Position numbers and translations under genes: made by a program. DNA of 52,439 nt, from positions 1 through 52,439 of the forward strand of contig CAZSPP010000018.1 of assembly GCA_964608845.1 (NCBI GenBank). Reading direction: 5' to 3'. The DNA comes from JAHLMP01 sp964608845 (GTDB lineage: Archaea > Aenigmatarchaeota > Aenigmatarchaeia > GW2011-AR5 > JAHLMP01). The notes under the pieces are model-generated. The model had not been told where the DNA came from. It saw only the letters and a list, made by a program, of their open reading frames with translations, and ran no database searches. The stretch's first letter is position 1. Every line of letters begins with the position of its first letter. Shown here piece by piece: positions 27,234 to 35,558 of this stretch.

Positions 27234-28358
27234 TTATTCTGTAATGTATAATGATAAATTTCCTTCTCTTGTATCTTTTTCTATTTTTTTAAGTACTATT
27301 TCCTTTCCTGTAAATCCGCTTATAACACCAGAAAGCATTCCTCTAAACATTGTAAAATCTATTTCTTTTTCATAATTAAACCAAGGGAAATATTTCACAG
27401 TTATTTCATATTTTCCTTTTTTCTTCAATACAAGAATATCTCCAAATCCTAATGCAGAAAAGAAGTCTGTAATAAATTTGCATGGATCTTGTTTTCCAGA
27501 TATTTTTGCAAGATTTTTTCCAAATTCAAATGAGCAATCCCACAAAATTTTTAATCCATTTTTTATTTTTTTCAATTCTTTTTCTAAAATATACATAAAG
27601 CTTGCTTCGCAAAGGAAAAATCTTTCTCCTTTATAAGTTACTTGTCCATGCTTATATTCAAAGATTCCAGAATCTATTAAATTTTTTAGTGATTTTGTTG
27701 CCCATTTTGTTGGCCTTATTTCATTAAATTTCTTATATTCTTGAGACATTTCTACTTTTTCAATCTCTTCACATCTTATTGGTTTATATCCCATTTTTAT
27801 CAAAGTTTCATAAGGTGCAGCTATTACTAAGCATTCCTTATCTCCTCTTCCTTGACATTTTGGCTGAACTGCTTCGATGGTTAAATCCTGCATAACATAA
27901 GACCAAATACCTCCGATACTACCAAAAGAAAAAATGTAACCTAACCCGTTTTTAGAACAAACTATGTAATCTTTCATATTCAATGTAAAAATTTTTTTAT
28001 CATAATCGATTTTGTGAGTTAATTTACCATATGAAGAAATGGCCTCTATATATCTAACCAAAAAATATGCATCTCGCAATATATCTTTTTTAGTTGCTGA
28101 TTTTATGTTAGTAAATTTTGATAAATTAGAATAATTATAACCAAACTTCTTTCCTATATAATAAAGCGTCGAATTTTCTTTTTTAAGAGAATTTTCTAGA
28201 TTTACTATGAAATTTTCGTTTAGTGTTATCTCTCTCAAATAATTGTCTTTTTGTTGACCAACACGCTCACAAATAAATGCTGGTTTGTCTATTATCTCAA
28301 ATTTTGGAAAATAAATATTTCTAATATACCAATCTATAATTTTGTCTCTTATTCTCAT
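27234..28358 (-). CDS. Double V4R-domain protein, intact copy
   Basis: The 374-residue protein contains two V4R-like domains. The first ends with the Cys/Gly motif CQGRGDKEC after EAVQPK (residues about 165-178). The second (residues about 240-365) has the typical FRGMLSGVISGFTGKE but lacks the cysteines. V4R domains bind small hydrophobic ligands or metals and occur in BchJ, XylR-type regulators and TRAPP Bet3 relatives. Its ATG overlaps the stop of the upstream prenyltransferase gene (ATGA), so the two are coupled. A role with a prenylated product is inferred. A decayed second copy and two fragments lie within 12 kb. Confidence 0.8.
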   Translation of the reverse strand: MRIRDKIIDWYIRNIYFPKFEIIDKPAFICERVGQQKDNYLREITLNENFIVNLENSLKKENSTLYYIGKKFGYNYSNLSKFTNIKSATKKDILRDAYFLVRYIEAISSYGKLTHKIDYDKKIFTLNMKDYIVCSKNGLGYIFSFGSIGGIWSYVMQDLTIEAVQPKCQGRGDKECLVIAAPYETLIKMGYKPIRCEEIEKVEMSQEYKKFNEIRPTKWATKSLKNLIDSGIFEYKHGQVTYKGERFFLCEASFMYILEKELKKIKNGLKILWDCSFEFGKNLAKISGKQDPCKFITDFFSALGFGDILVLKKKGKYEITVKYFPWFNYEKEIDFTMFRGMLSGVISGFTGKEIVLKKIEKDTREGNLSLYITE

Positions 28359-29188
28359 AAAATCACAAAGATTTTTGTGGCTATGATTAGAAAAGCCGCG
28401 AAGTATATCTCAGAATCTGCAATAACATCATAAAGCATAATTTTATTTATTTTTCTTTTGTACAACTCATAATAAATCATATTGTAAAAAACAAGTCCTG
28501 TTAGAGATAAGGCGATTATTGGAAGTAATTTAAAAATAACAAAAACTACAAGCAAAAAACCAGAAAATACATTCAAAATTTTTAGCAAAGTTAAAGTTTT
28601 CTCAACACCTATTCTTACTGGTAATGTTCTAACGTTTTTAATTTTATCTCCTCTTACATCACGAATATCAAAAAATATAGAATTTATAAAATCTCTTAAA
28701 AATACGAATGTAAAGAATGAAACTACTGTCATATTAAAAGTATTTACTGAAGCTGCTACAAGAAAGACAGACGATGCCCACAAAATACCTATTGTTAAGC
28801 TCTTTGCTAAAAAAATCTTTTTAACTTTTTTATAAAATAAAATAACAATAAAAGGTAGTAGTGTTAAAACCATTACTAAAATATTATAAAAAAATGCCAG
28901 CAAAATTCCAAAAACATATAAAATGGCTGAGATCCATAAAAGCAACTTACCATATTTTAATGCAAATTTAACTCTTTCTGGATAATTTACTTTGTCACTT
29001 TCCTCTATACCCATTCTATTTAGATTATAGATAAAGAATGTTATACAGAAGATTATTAACAAGGATGAATTAAATTTTATTCCTAACAGTATAAATGTTA
29101 TCACTCCCCAAAGCACAGCTGCTATAGAAATATGGATAGATGAAAAAAACCAAAAAATAAAAAACTTTTTTAAAAAATTGTTTTTCAT
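28355..29188 (-). CDS. UbiA-superfamily prenyltransferase, copy 1
   Basis: The 277-residue protein has seven to nine membrane helices and the two Asp-rich loops of UbiA enzymes. The second motif (DIRDVRGDK) is canonical. The first (NRMGIEESDKVNYPER) lacks the middle Asp of NxxxDxxxD. UbiA enzymes transfer prenyl groups to aromatic or lipid acceptors, including geranylgeranylglyceryl phosphate and chlorophyllide. Its V4R partner starts within its stop codon. A leaderless TATA (TTTATAATTATAAAAG) precedes the ATG. Loss of the Asp may mean altered metal binding. Confidence 0.8.
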   Translation of the reverse strand: MKNNFLKKFFIFWFFSSIHISIAAVLWGVITFILLGIKFNSSLLIIFCITFFIYNLNRMGIEESDKVNYPERVKFALKYGKLLLWISAILYVFGILLAFFYNILVMVLTLLPFIVILFYKKVKKIFLAKSLTIGILWASSVFLVAASVNTFNMTVVSFFTFVFLRDFINSIFFDIRDVRGDKIKNVRTLPVRIGVEKTLTLLKILNVFSGFLLVVFVIFKLLPIIALSLTGLVFYNMIYYELYKRKINKIMLYDVIADSEIYFAAFLIIATKIFVIL

Positions 29189-29217
29189 ATAATCAATATT
29201 AACTTTTATAATTATAA

Positions 29218-29438
29218 ATTTCTACTTTTTCAATCTCTTCACATCTTATTGGTTTATATCCCATTTTTATCAAAGTTTCATAAGGTGCAGCTATTACTAA
29301 GCATTCCTTATTCTTTCTCTAACATTTTGGCTGAACTGCTTCGATGGTTAAATCCTGCATAACATAAGACCAAATACCGGCAATGCTAGCAGAAGAAAAA
29401 TATAACCTAAGCTGTTTTAGAACAAACTATGTAGTTAT
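29218..29438 (-). pseudogene. V4R gene fragment (copy B), left edge of the synthetase block
   Basis: From 29218 for more than 90 bases this is identical to 27748 onward inside the intact V4R gene. Similarity continues to about 29432. It covers the end of the first V4R domain but has no start and reads C-stop-RKNKEC where the intact gene has CQGRGDKEC. It directly abuts the 3' end of the TrpRS gene. It marks the left junction of the inserted block. Confidence 0.85.
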
Positions 29439-30533
29439 TCATTTTCCAAACACCATCTCTTCAGCAATAGATGTATTTTTTTCAACTTTTTCTTGATGCT
29501 TTTTTAAAAAAGTTGTCAGAAAATCTATACAAATCTCTTTAAGTTCTCCACTTAATAGTTCTCCGCTTTTGTATTTATCATATATATTTTTAACAAACTC
29601 ATCATCTGGATAATGATAAAGTAATATCTCATAAGCTTTATCATTTTCCGGAATACCTCCTAGTTTTCTATGTAGCTCTAAAGAATCTCTTCCTCCTGAA
29701 AAAGCCTTATTAATCTTTCTTTTAATTTCTTCAGGAGGATCGTCTAAGAAAATTGCAGTATCTGGAATTGAAGCACTCATTTTACTTCCCTTTTGTAACC
29801 CAGATTGGTGCAAAAAATAAAAAAATGAAGGCAGTTTTAGGTTATAAGGAAGTCTCCTTGCCAAATCTCTACAAGCTCTAGCATGAGGATCTTGCTCAAT
29901 ACCGATACCAGTTATTGTTGGTGTTGGCCCAAAATATTCTTTTAGTTGTAAATGTAAAATGTCGGCGTATTGTAATAGATTAGCACAAATTTTTCCTGGG
30001 TTAATATGTCCATATATAGCTCTAAAAGTATTTTCTGTTATCTTTTTTGAAATTTCAAAAGCAAATTCATAATATCTTTGCTCTTTTTTACTTTGAAGGT
30101 AGATCTCTTCTTTTGGTATTCCAAAAGCGAGTAGATGAGCAATTATATTAACTGCATACTCTTTAGCAATTTCTAAACTTGGAACTTTAGAATCTGGACG
30201 TGAAACATAAGCATCAATATCCGATACAACAAAGAAACTTTTTGCTCCGAGAGATTTGAATAATAAATAGGCATCTATGCTTACCTTATGACCTAAATGC
30301 AAAGGTCCTGAAGAAGCAATACCTGTTATCTGAATGAACTGCTTATTATTATCCATAGCATCTTTAATAACATCAAAACCTCTGTGTGCTACTATTATTT
30401 TCCTAGTAAATAAATAGTGCTTACAAAGGATTTCGGATTCTTTAAATTTTTTTAACCCAAATTCTTTGATTAACCTTTCATTTATCTTAATTTCTTTCGA
30501 ACCCCACGGATCTATAATATTTTTGCTACTCAT
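29439..30533 (-). CDS. trpS: Tryptophanyl-tRNA synthetase
   Basis: This class I synthetase of about 364 residues charges tRNA(Trp). It shows the HIGH-type motif SSGPLHLGHK and the archaeal/eukaryotic KMSKS variant GSKMSASIPDTAIFLDD. Between them lie the binding residues of GIGIEQDPHARACRDLARR. I choose ATG 30533 (MSSKNIIDPWG), matching the family N-terminus. Forty hydrophobic codons upstream are unlikely to be translated. The 3' end touches a V4R fragment. The gene belongs to the block with SAM synthetase, SerRS, AlaRS-like and ThrRS-like genes. It may be the only TrpRS or a second, inhibitor-resistant copy. Confidence 0.93.
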   Translation of the reverse strand: MSSKNIIDPWGSKEIKINERLIKEFGLKKFKESEILCKHYLFTRKIIVAHRGFDVIKDAMDNNKQFIQITGIASSGPLHLGHKVSIDAYLLFKSLGAKSFFVVSDIDAYVSRPDSKVPSLEIAKEYAVNIIAHLLAFGIPKEEIYLQSKKEQRYYEFAFEISKKITENTFRAIYGHINPGKICANLLQYADILHLQLKEYFGPTPTITGIGIEQDPHARACRDLARRLPYNLKLPSFFYFLHQSGLQKGSKMSASIPDTAIFLDDPPEEIKRKINKAFSGGRDSLELHRKLGGIPENDKAYEILLYHYPDDEFVKNIYDKYKSGELLSGELKEICIDFLTTFLKKHQEKVEKNTSIAEEMVFGK

Positions 30534-30718
30534 AATAAATAGTGAAATAATATAATTAATAAATTTATCTGAAAGGAAATTTTCCTCTCTTAAAATCGAA
30601 AATTTTGTCTGCAACATCATAACAACTATTAAAATGAAAAATATTGGAAACAAAGTTTGATTTCTTCCTACGCTACACTTTTAAACATTGTATTAAAAAT
30701 CAACATTCGATATTTTGC

Positions 30719-31135
30719 TTAAGAAGATCGAAAAAATTTAAAATTTTCATTTTTCCATATTAGTTCATTAAATCTTGCTTTATGAACTTTCTGATTAGCT
30801 CCTTATGAGACTTTTTGTAATGGTATCGAAACAGAATATTCGTTGATTAAATTCGATCCATTCGTGGACTTTAAACCTATCGTATTTTTATCTTGCCAAC
30901 TTGCTGTTCATATGTTTGCACAAAGAATAATCGCTACTATATTTCCTTGTGCAATTCCTTCAGCCTGTAAAAACCTAATGAACAATTTATCAAATTGCGC
31001 TTCTCAAACTTTTTTTAGTAGTTCTAAAGTGCCATCTCTTATCTACACCATACCAAAATTTTTAATGTTTTCAACCAAGTTTATCCGTTTAAAACACTTG
31101 CTGTCCAATTTTCTGACATTAATAGCTATATGAAT
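30719..31135 (-). pseudogene. Decayed coding sequence, possibly transposase
   Basis: One minus-strand frame spans 139 codons with only four internal stops, far fewer than expected in A+T-rich noncoding DNA. The stretches between stops read like protein (for example FLQAEGIAQGNIVAIILC and DKNTIGLKSTNGSNLINEYS). The second loosely recalls the start of a DDE transposase catalytic region, but I cannot assign a family. The whole 730-base gap between TrpRS and the SAM synthetase holds no intact gene. A plus-strand frame here is only its shadow. Confidence 0.3.
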
Positions 31136-31227
31136 GTAAAAAACGTTTTATTTTTAGAGAGGCTTTTTGAATTCTTAATCTAAAGCTATAGAATCTTTTT
31201 GCACAATCAGGATAACTAGTTTAATTG

Positions 31228-31243
31228 GATAAATTTAAAAAAA
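31228..31243 (+). promoter_or_regulatory. TATA box for the SAM synthetase-like gene
   Basis: The sequence GATAAATTTAAAAAAA lies 24-39 bases before ATG 31267, the distance expected for a leaderless transcript. This argues against the upstream in-frame TTG as the start. Confidence 0.4.
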
Positions 31244-31266
31244 TTAACATCTTATTGATTTTTGAA

Positions 31267-32505
31267 ATGGAAAATAATTCACATCCCAACATTCAAATAG
31301 AAAGGATAAATAAAACTTTCAAATACGATGTTGCTGAGAGAAAAGGCCTAGGGCATCCGGATACTTTAGCAGATAGTCTTGCAGAAGAACTTTCAAGAGT
31401 TTATTCTCTTTTTACCCTTTCTAATTTTGGAGTGGTTCTTCATCACGATTTTGACAAATTAGGTATAGTAGGTGGTTCTTCTTCTGTTTCATTTGGAAAA
31501 GGAATAATTACACGTCCAATAAAAGTTTTGTTAAATGGGCGTGCATCAATACGCTTTGGAGATAAAAAAATCCCATTAAAAGAACTTTTAATAAAAACTG
31601 TTTTAAATTTCTTCTATCAAAAATTCCCTTTACTTAGAAAAATGGATATAAAAATTATTTTTAACGTGAGTCAGAAAAGTAGCCCGGGCTTTATAAATAT
31701 TGGAAAACAACAAAGTCCGAGAAAATTTTGGTTTTCTCCACGAGGATTAGAAGATTTGCCAGAAACAAAGCTTTTGAGAGCAAATGATTCTGTAATTGCA
31801 TGCTCATATTATCCTTTAACGATCGCTGATAAATGTTGTTTAGAAGTTGAAAGTTTTCTTAATTCAAAAAAATACAAAAGAAAATATCCGTGGTGTGGTA
31901 GTGACATTAAATTACAAGCTGTCTATATAAATGGGAAGGTTGAATTAACCATGTGCGTTCCGCAAATAGCTAAATATGTTTCAGATATAAACGAATATAA
32001 AGAGAATTTAGAGACAATAAAAGAAACTGTATTGAACATATTATTTAAGAAGCTGGATTCAGTTTCGGATATTAAGTTATTTATTAACATGAGAGATAAC
32101 TTCGAGTACCCTGAATTATACTTAACTGCGATAGGATCATCTATTGAAAGTGGAGATATAGGGCTTGTTGGTAGGGGTAATAGAGTTAATGGACTGATCA
32201 CACCTGGAAAACCTATGAGTATCGAGGGTGTTTGTGGTAAGAATCCTGTGTATCATGCTGGAAAAGTTGGAAATGTTTTAGCAAAAATTATTGCCGAAAA
32301 AGTTTACGAAATAACTCAAAAGTATACAGAGGTATTTATTTTAACACAAACCGGACAACCTTTAGAATGTCCGTGGAAAATTATAGTTAAAACTAATTCT
32401 GATAACTCTCAAGATAAACGAATAAAAAGCATTATTTTAGAAGAATTAACTAAAATCCCTGAAATAACAAAGAAAATTATTAAAGGGAGGATTTCTCTAT
32501 TTTAG
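31267..32505 (+). CDS. Diverged archaeal-type S-adenosylmethionine synthetase
   Basis: The 412-residue protein is a homologue of archaeal MAT, which makes SAM from ATP and methionine. The conserved core is present: ERKGLGHPD near the N-terminus, VLHHDFDK, a Gly-rich VGRGNRVNGLITPGKPMS, and GKNPVYHAGKVGN. Several positions differ from housekeeping archaeal MAT: HHDFDK instead of HHNTDQ, and ANDSVIACSYYPLT instead of the usual ANDTSxGVGFAPLS. It therefore looks like a specialised paralogue. It sits alone on the plus strand inside the synthetase block. An extra SAM synthetase suggests local demand for SAM or an altered substrate. Confidence 0.85.
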   Translation: MENNSHPNIQIERINKTFKYDVAERKGLGHPDTLADSLAEELSRVYSLFTLSNFGVVLHHDFDKLGIVGGSSSVSFGKGIITRPIKVLLNGRASIRFGDKKIPLKELLIKTVLNFFYQKFPLLRKMDIKIIFNVSQKSSPGFINIGKQQSPRKFWFSPRGLEDLPETKLLRANDSVIACSYYPLTIADKCCLEVESFLNSKKYKRKYPWCGSDIKLQAVYINGKVELTMCVPQIAKYVSDINEYKENLETIKETVLNILFKKLDSVSDIKLFINMRDNFEYPELYLTAIGSSIESGDIGLVGRGNRVNGLITPGKPMSIEGVCGKNPVYHAGKVGNVLAKIIAEKVYEITQKYTEVFILTQTGQPLECPWKIIVKTNSDNSQDKRIKSIILEELTKIPEITKKIIKGRISLF

Positions 32506-32899
32506 TTTGATTTTTAAACTAAGTTTAGACAAGCCAATTAATTAGTTAAAAAGATATTAAGTTTTTGCAAAAGCTGAGAAGTTTTAAAAACTCTTCTTTT
32601 CCAAAATATTCGATTATTTTTGAGATTTGAAATATTCTGTTAAATAATCATTTTAGCCGTTTTCCATAACGCAAAAGTAGCTCATCTTCTTAAGCTATGA
32701 GCCTGTTCAAGTTCTAGCAAATACATTTAGCTAACTTCTAAATTTACTTTCAACAGCCTATACTCTAGTTTTTATGTTTTCTTGAAAATGCCAAATAAAG
32801 TAAGAAAAGGGTGTGGATTGAAGCAAGAAATTTTTGGATGGTTAAAATAAGATTCAAGTAAACAAAAACTTTTTAAGGATCTTAAACTTTAGGCAACTG
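32506..32899 (+). other. Intergenic gap between SAM synthetase and SerRS genes
   Basis: About 394 bases lie between two converging genes. I see no intact gene or RNA. A minus-strand frame at roughly 32570-32790 has few stops and protein-like stretches (YLLELEQAHSLRR, FWKRRVFKTSQLLQK), which may be remains of another gene. There is no clear terminator beyond short T-runs. Confidence 0.3.
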
Positions 32900-34270
32900 T
32901 CATAGAAGTCGATTTTTTGGTAATAAAATATCCGTATGTACTACACCAAAAGGTTCCAAATACTTTCTAAGAACTTTAGGCAATTGAACGCTTCCATCTT
33001 CTAATTGATAATTCTCTAAAATTGCGCAGATTGTTCTTGAAGTTGGTATTCCAGTACTGTTTAAAGTATATACATATTTCATTCTCCCAATTTTTTTATC
33101 CCTATAAAAGATGTTGCCTCTAAATGCTTGCCAATCTAAACAGTTAGAAGCTGATACAACTTCTCTATATTTGGCTTGAGAAGGAAACCACACTTCGATA
33201 TCATACTTCTTACTTGCATGATCGCCGAGTTCACCAGCACAAACATTTACAGTCCGTATGGGCAATTCCAAACCTTTAAAAAGCTCTTCCGCATTTCTAA
33301 TTAATTCTTCGTGCAATTTTTCGCTTTCAGCTTCATCAGGTGGTGAAAAGATAAATTGCTCTACTTTATGAAATTGATGGACGCGAAATATGCCTTTAGT
33401 ATCTTTTCCATGAGCTCCTGCTTCCTTTCGGAAACATGGACTCCATCCTACAAGTTTTATGGGTAAATCATCCTCTTCTATGATTCGCCCTGAATAGAGT
33501 GCTAGTAATGGATGCTCTGCTGTCCCTATTAAATAGAGGTCTTCTTTTTCAACTTTATATATCATCTCTTTAAAAGAATCAAAATCTAAAGCACTTCGTA
33601 ATATTTTTTCTCTCAAAAGGTATGGAGGAATTACTAAATGATATCCTTTTTTAGTTAAGTTATCTATAGCATAAAGAGTTAAGGCAAAATCAATCAAAGC
33701 TATTTCATCAAATAGATAGTAAAAGCGGGATGCTGCTACTCGAGAAGCTTGCTGTGTATTTCCCAATTTTAATACATTTTCTAAAAGTTCAGCGTGACCC
33801 TTAGGTCTAAATGATATTTCTTCATATTCTACATTAAATCCCTTTGATTTTGTTTCATGAAGAAAAATTTCTACATCTTCGCTCCATACTTTAGGTTTTC
33901 CAAAATACTTGAGGGGCATGTTATTTTCTTCTGTTAACCCATCTGGAACATCTTTGCTAATTAAATTGGGAAGCAGAAACAAAATTTCAGAGTATTGCTT
34001 CTTAATCTCTCTGTATTTGCTTTCTAAAAGCTTAATTTCTTTTTTTAATATCTGTAATTGATCTCGTTTGCTTATTGCTAATGTTTTGTCTCTGGAAAAT
34101 TTATTTAACTCTTCTCTTTTTTTGTTTAATTCGGTTAAAGTTTTGCGATATAAGCTATCGTACTTTAAGAACTTCTCTAATAAATCTGTAGATTTCCCTC
34201 TTTTTTCTAGCATTACTTTATAATCAATAGGAGATTTACGTATATATTCTATTACACTCCACCTTGGCAT
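32900..34270 (-). CDS. serS: Seryl-tRNA synthetase
   Basis: This class II synthetase of 456 residues has the standard (non-methanogen) architecture. A long antiparallel coiled-coil arm at residues about 30-100 clasps the long variable arm of tRNA(Ser). The catalytic domain follows, with TAEHPLLALYSGRII, motif 2 (CFRKEAGAHGKDTKGIFRVHQFHKVEQF in outline) and motif 3 (NSTGIPTSRTICAILEN). All key residues look intact. It is divergent from the AlaRS-like gene with a 58-base shared promoter region. It may be the sole SerRS or a second copy; known second SerRS genes can confer resistance to SerRS inhibitors. Confidence 0.95.
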   Translation of the reverse strand: MPRWSVIEYIRKSPIDYKVMLEKRGKSTDLLEKFLKYDSLYRKTLTELNKKREELNKFSRDKTLAISKRDQLQILKKEIKLLESKYREIKKQYSEILFLLPNLISKDVPDGLTEENNMPLKYFGKPKVWSEDVEIFLHETKSKGFNVEYEEISFRPKGHAELLENVLKLGNTQQASRVAASRFYYLFDEIALIDFALTLYAIDNLTKKGYHLVIPPYLLREKILRSALDFDSFKEMIYKVEKEDLYLIGTAEHPLLALYSGRIIEEDDLPIKLVGWSPCFRKEAGAHGKDTKGIFRVHQFHKVEQFIFSPPDEAESEKLHEELIRNAEELFKGLELPIRTVNVCAGELGDHASKKYDIEVWFPSQAKYREVVSASNCLDWQAFRGNIFYRDKKIGRMKYVYTLNSTGIPTSRTICAILENYQLEDGSVQLPKVLRKYLEPFGVVHTDILLPKNRLL

Positions 34271-34328
34271 CTCTTTTATTTTTAAAACTTTATATTTTTA
34301 AAGCTTTGTTTAAAAATTAAAATAGGGT
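34271..34328. promoter_or_regulatory. Divergent promoter region, SerRS / AlaRS-like
   Basis: The 58-base gap contains TATA-like boxes in both directions: ACTTTATATTTTTAAAG on plus, and AAAGCTTTAAAAATATAAAG on the complement. One compact region therefore probably drives both serS and the AlaRS-like/glycosyltransferase pair, and could allow joint control. Confidence 0.4.
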
Positions 34329-35558
34329 ATGGAAAGCTATTCTATGAAAGAGGTTGAAAAGAAGCTTGATGAACATTTTTTATCTCAGGGGTATTTCAGG
34401 AAAAAGTGCAGAAGTTGTGGTGAGAAATTTTTTACGAAAGTATTGAATAAAGAAACCTGCGGAAGTTATAGATGCGAAGGATATTCCTATCTATATTTTA
34501 ATAAATTGTCAAAGCAGTATAATTTTCTTTCATTAACTAAGTTATCGAAAATGCTATCAGATGCGTGGCAGAGTTATAATTTTAAAATAGCTAAACCGAT
34601 ACCTATAATTCGTAATGTTAGTTCAAATAGCAAAGTACTTAAAAATACTTTATTTACTGTTGCTGGGGTTCAAATACTAGAGGATATTATTTCTGAAAGA
34701 AATTACTATGATTCAAATTATACTAAATATTTCGTAGCGCAACCGGTGATTAGAATGAAATATATACACGATATAGGGAAAATTGACGGTATATCCACAT
34801 CTTTTATTAATGTTTGCATAGAAGAAATAAATCCGACTCTCGAAAGCTTTGTAGACCAAATAGATATTTGGTTAAATCTTTTATTTTCTTTGAACATAAA
34901 CCTTAATCAAATCGACTTGAAAGTAAAAAAAGGTTTATCAAAATGGGGGGTAAATCAATTTGATGGTTTATATGTGAAATTCAATTATGGAGGATTAGAA
35001 TTAGGTGATGCTGGTTTTCTTTCTAAAAGAAATGAAGTTTCAGGTCGAAAGTTACAATTAAGTGATATAGGATTTGGACTAGAGCGTATAGGTTGGGCCG
35101 TCAATCAAACACCATCATATTTTGACTTAATAGGACCGTTTCTAGAATCTTTTTGTGATAAACATGTGTTAATTGACCATATAAGGACATTAACCTTAAT
35201 TCTGGGTTATAATATTGCGTCTTCTAGAACCTTACATGGATACCGCATTAAACAATTAATAAGAAATCTTTTGAAAACTAATGGTCTATTTTTTAATTAT
35301 TCTCATCTTATACCTTATTACTATAACTTCTGGACCAAATTTATAACTCTTCCACTTTCACCTTTTGAGATAAGAAAAAGATTAGAAGAAGAGATGAATC
35401 AAAACATTAATTGCCTTTTGAAAGAAAAAATTGGATTAAGAAAAAAGATAGATTTATATATGTCACCACAGGAATTCATTGAAAATTTAATCAACGGTAC
35501 ATATGGTAAAAAAATAGAGTTGAATTCTATAAAGGAGGTTTTAAATGACTTGCTCTAG
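34329..35558 (+). CDS. AlaRS-like protein: catalytic and tRNA-recognition regions only
   Basis: The 409-residue protein matches the N-terminal half of archaeal alanyl-tRNA synthetase. The zinc motif is at Cys27, Cys30, Cys44 and Cys49, followed by motif 2 (AQPVIRMKYIHDIGK) and motif 3 (SDIGFGLERIGWAVNQTPSYFD). The helical segment DHIRTLTLILGYNIASSRTL comes next. It stops there: no editing domain (HxxxH...CxxxH) and no C-Ala domain. The Gly-rich substrate loop of archaeal AlaRS (GGGNAGP) reads SKWGVNQFDG, so the pocket is changed. Either it is a split alpha subunit, as in Nanoarchaeum, or an enzyme charging another acceptor. The glycosyltransferase gene overlaps it by 14 bases. Confidence 0.8.
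   Translation: MESYSMKEVEKKLDEHFLSQGYFRKKCRSCGEKFFTKVLNKETCGSYRCEGYSYLYFNKLSKQYNFLSLTKLSKMLSDAWQSYNFKIAKPIPIIRNVSSNSKVLKNTLFTVAGVQILEDIISERNYYDSNYTKYFVAQPVIRMKYIHDIGKIDGISTSFINVCIEEINPTLESFVDQIDIWLNLLFSLNINLNQIDLKVKKGLSKWGVNQFDGLYVKFNYGGLELGDAGFLSKRNEVSGRKLQLSDIGFGLERIGWAVNQTPSYFDLIGPFLESFCDKHVLIDHIRTLTLILGYNIASSRTLHGYRIKQLIRNLLKTNGLFFNYSHLIPYYYNFWTKFITLPLSPFEIRKRLEEEMNQNINCLLKEKIGLRKKIDLYMSPQEFIENLINGTYGKKIELNSIKEVLNDLL
35532..35539 (+). promoter_or_regulatory. Strong ribosome binding site of the glycosyltransferase gene
   Basis: AAGGAGGT lies inside the 3' end of the AlaRS-like gene, 5 bases before ATG 35545. It is the most complete Shine-Dalgarno sequence in the window, more so than the GGTGA sites of the surrounding genes. 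It fixes the start and shows that the two genes are translated together. Confidence 0.7.

Noticed and set aside
30843..31133. Plus-strand open frame of 96 residues between TrpRS and SAM synthetase
   Set aside because: No RBS or promoter; composition (Ser/Phe/Leu-rich, no charged clusters) is that of an antisense shadow of the decayed minus-strand frame.
32570..32790. Possible gene remnant between SAM synthetase and SerRS
   Set aside because: Some protein-like stretches, but several stops, no recognisable motif and no start; left as an intergenic note.
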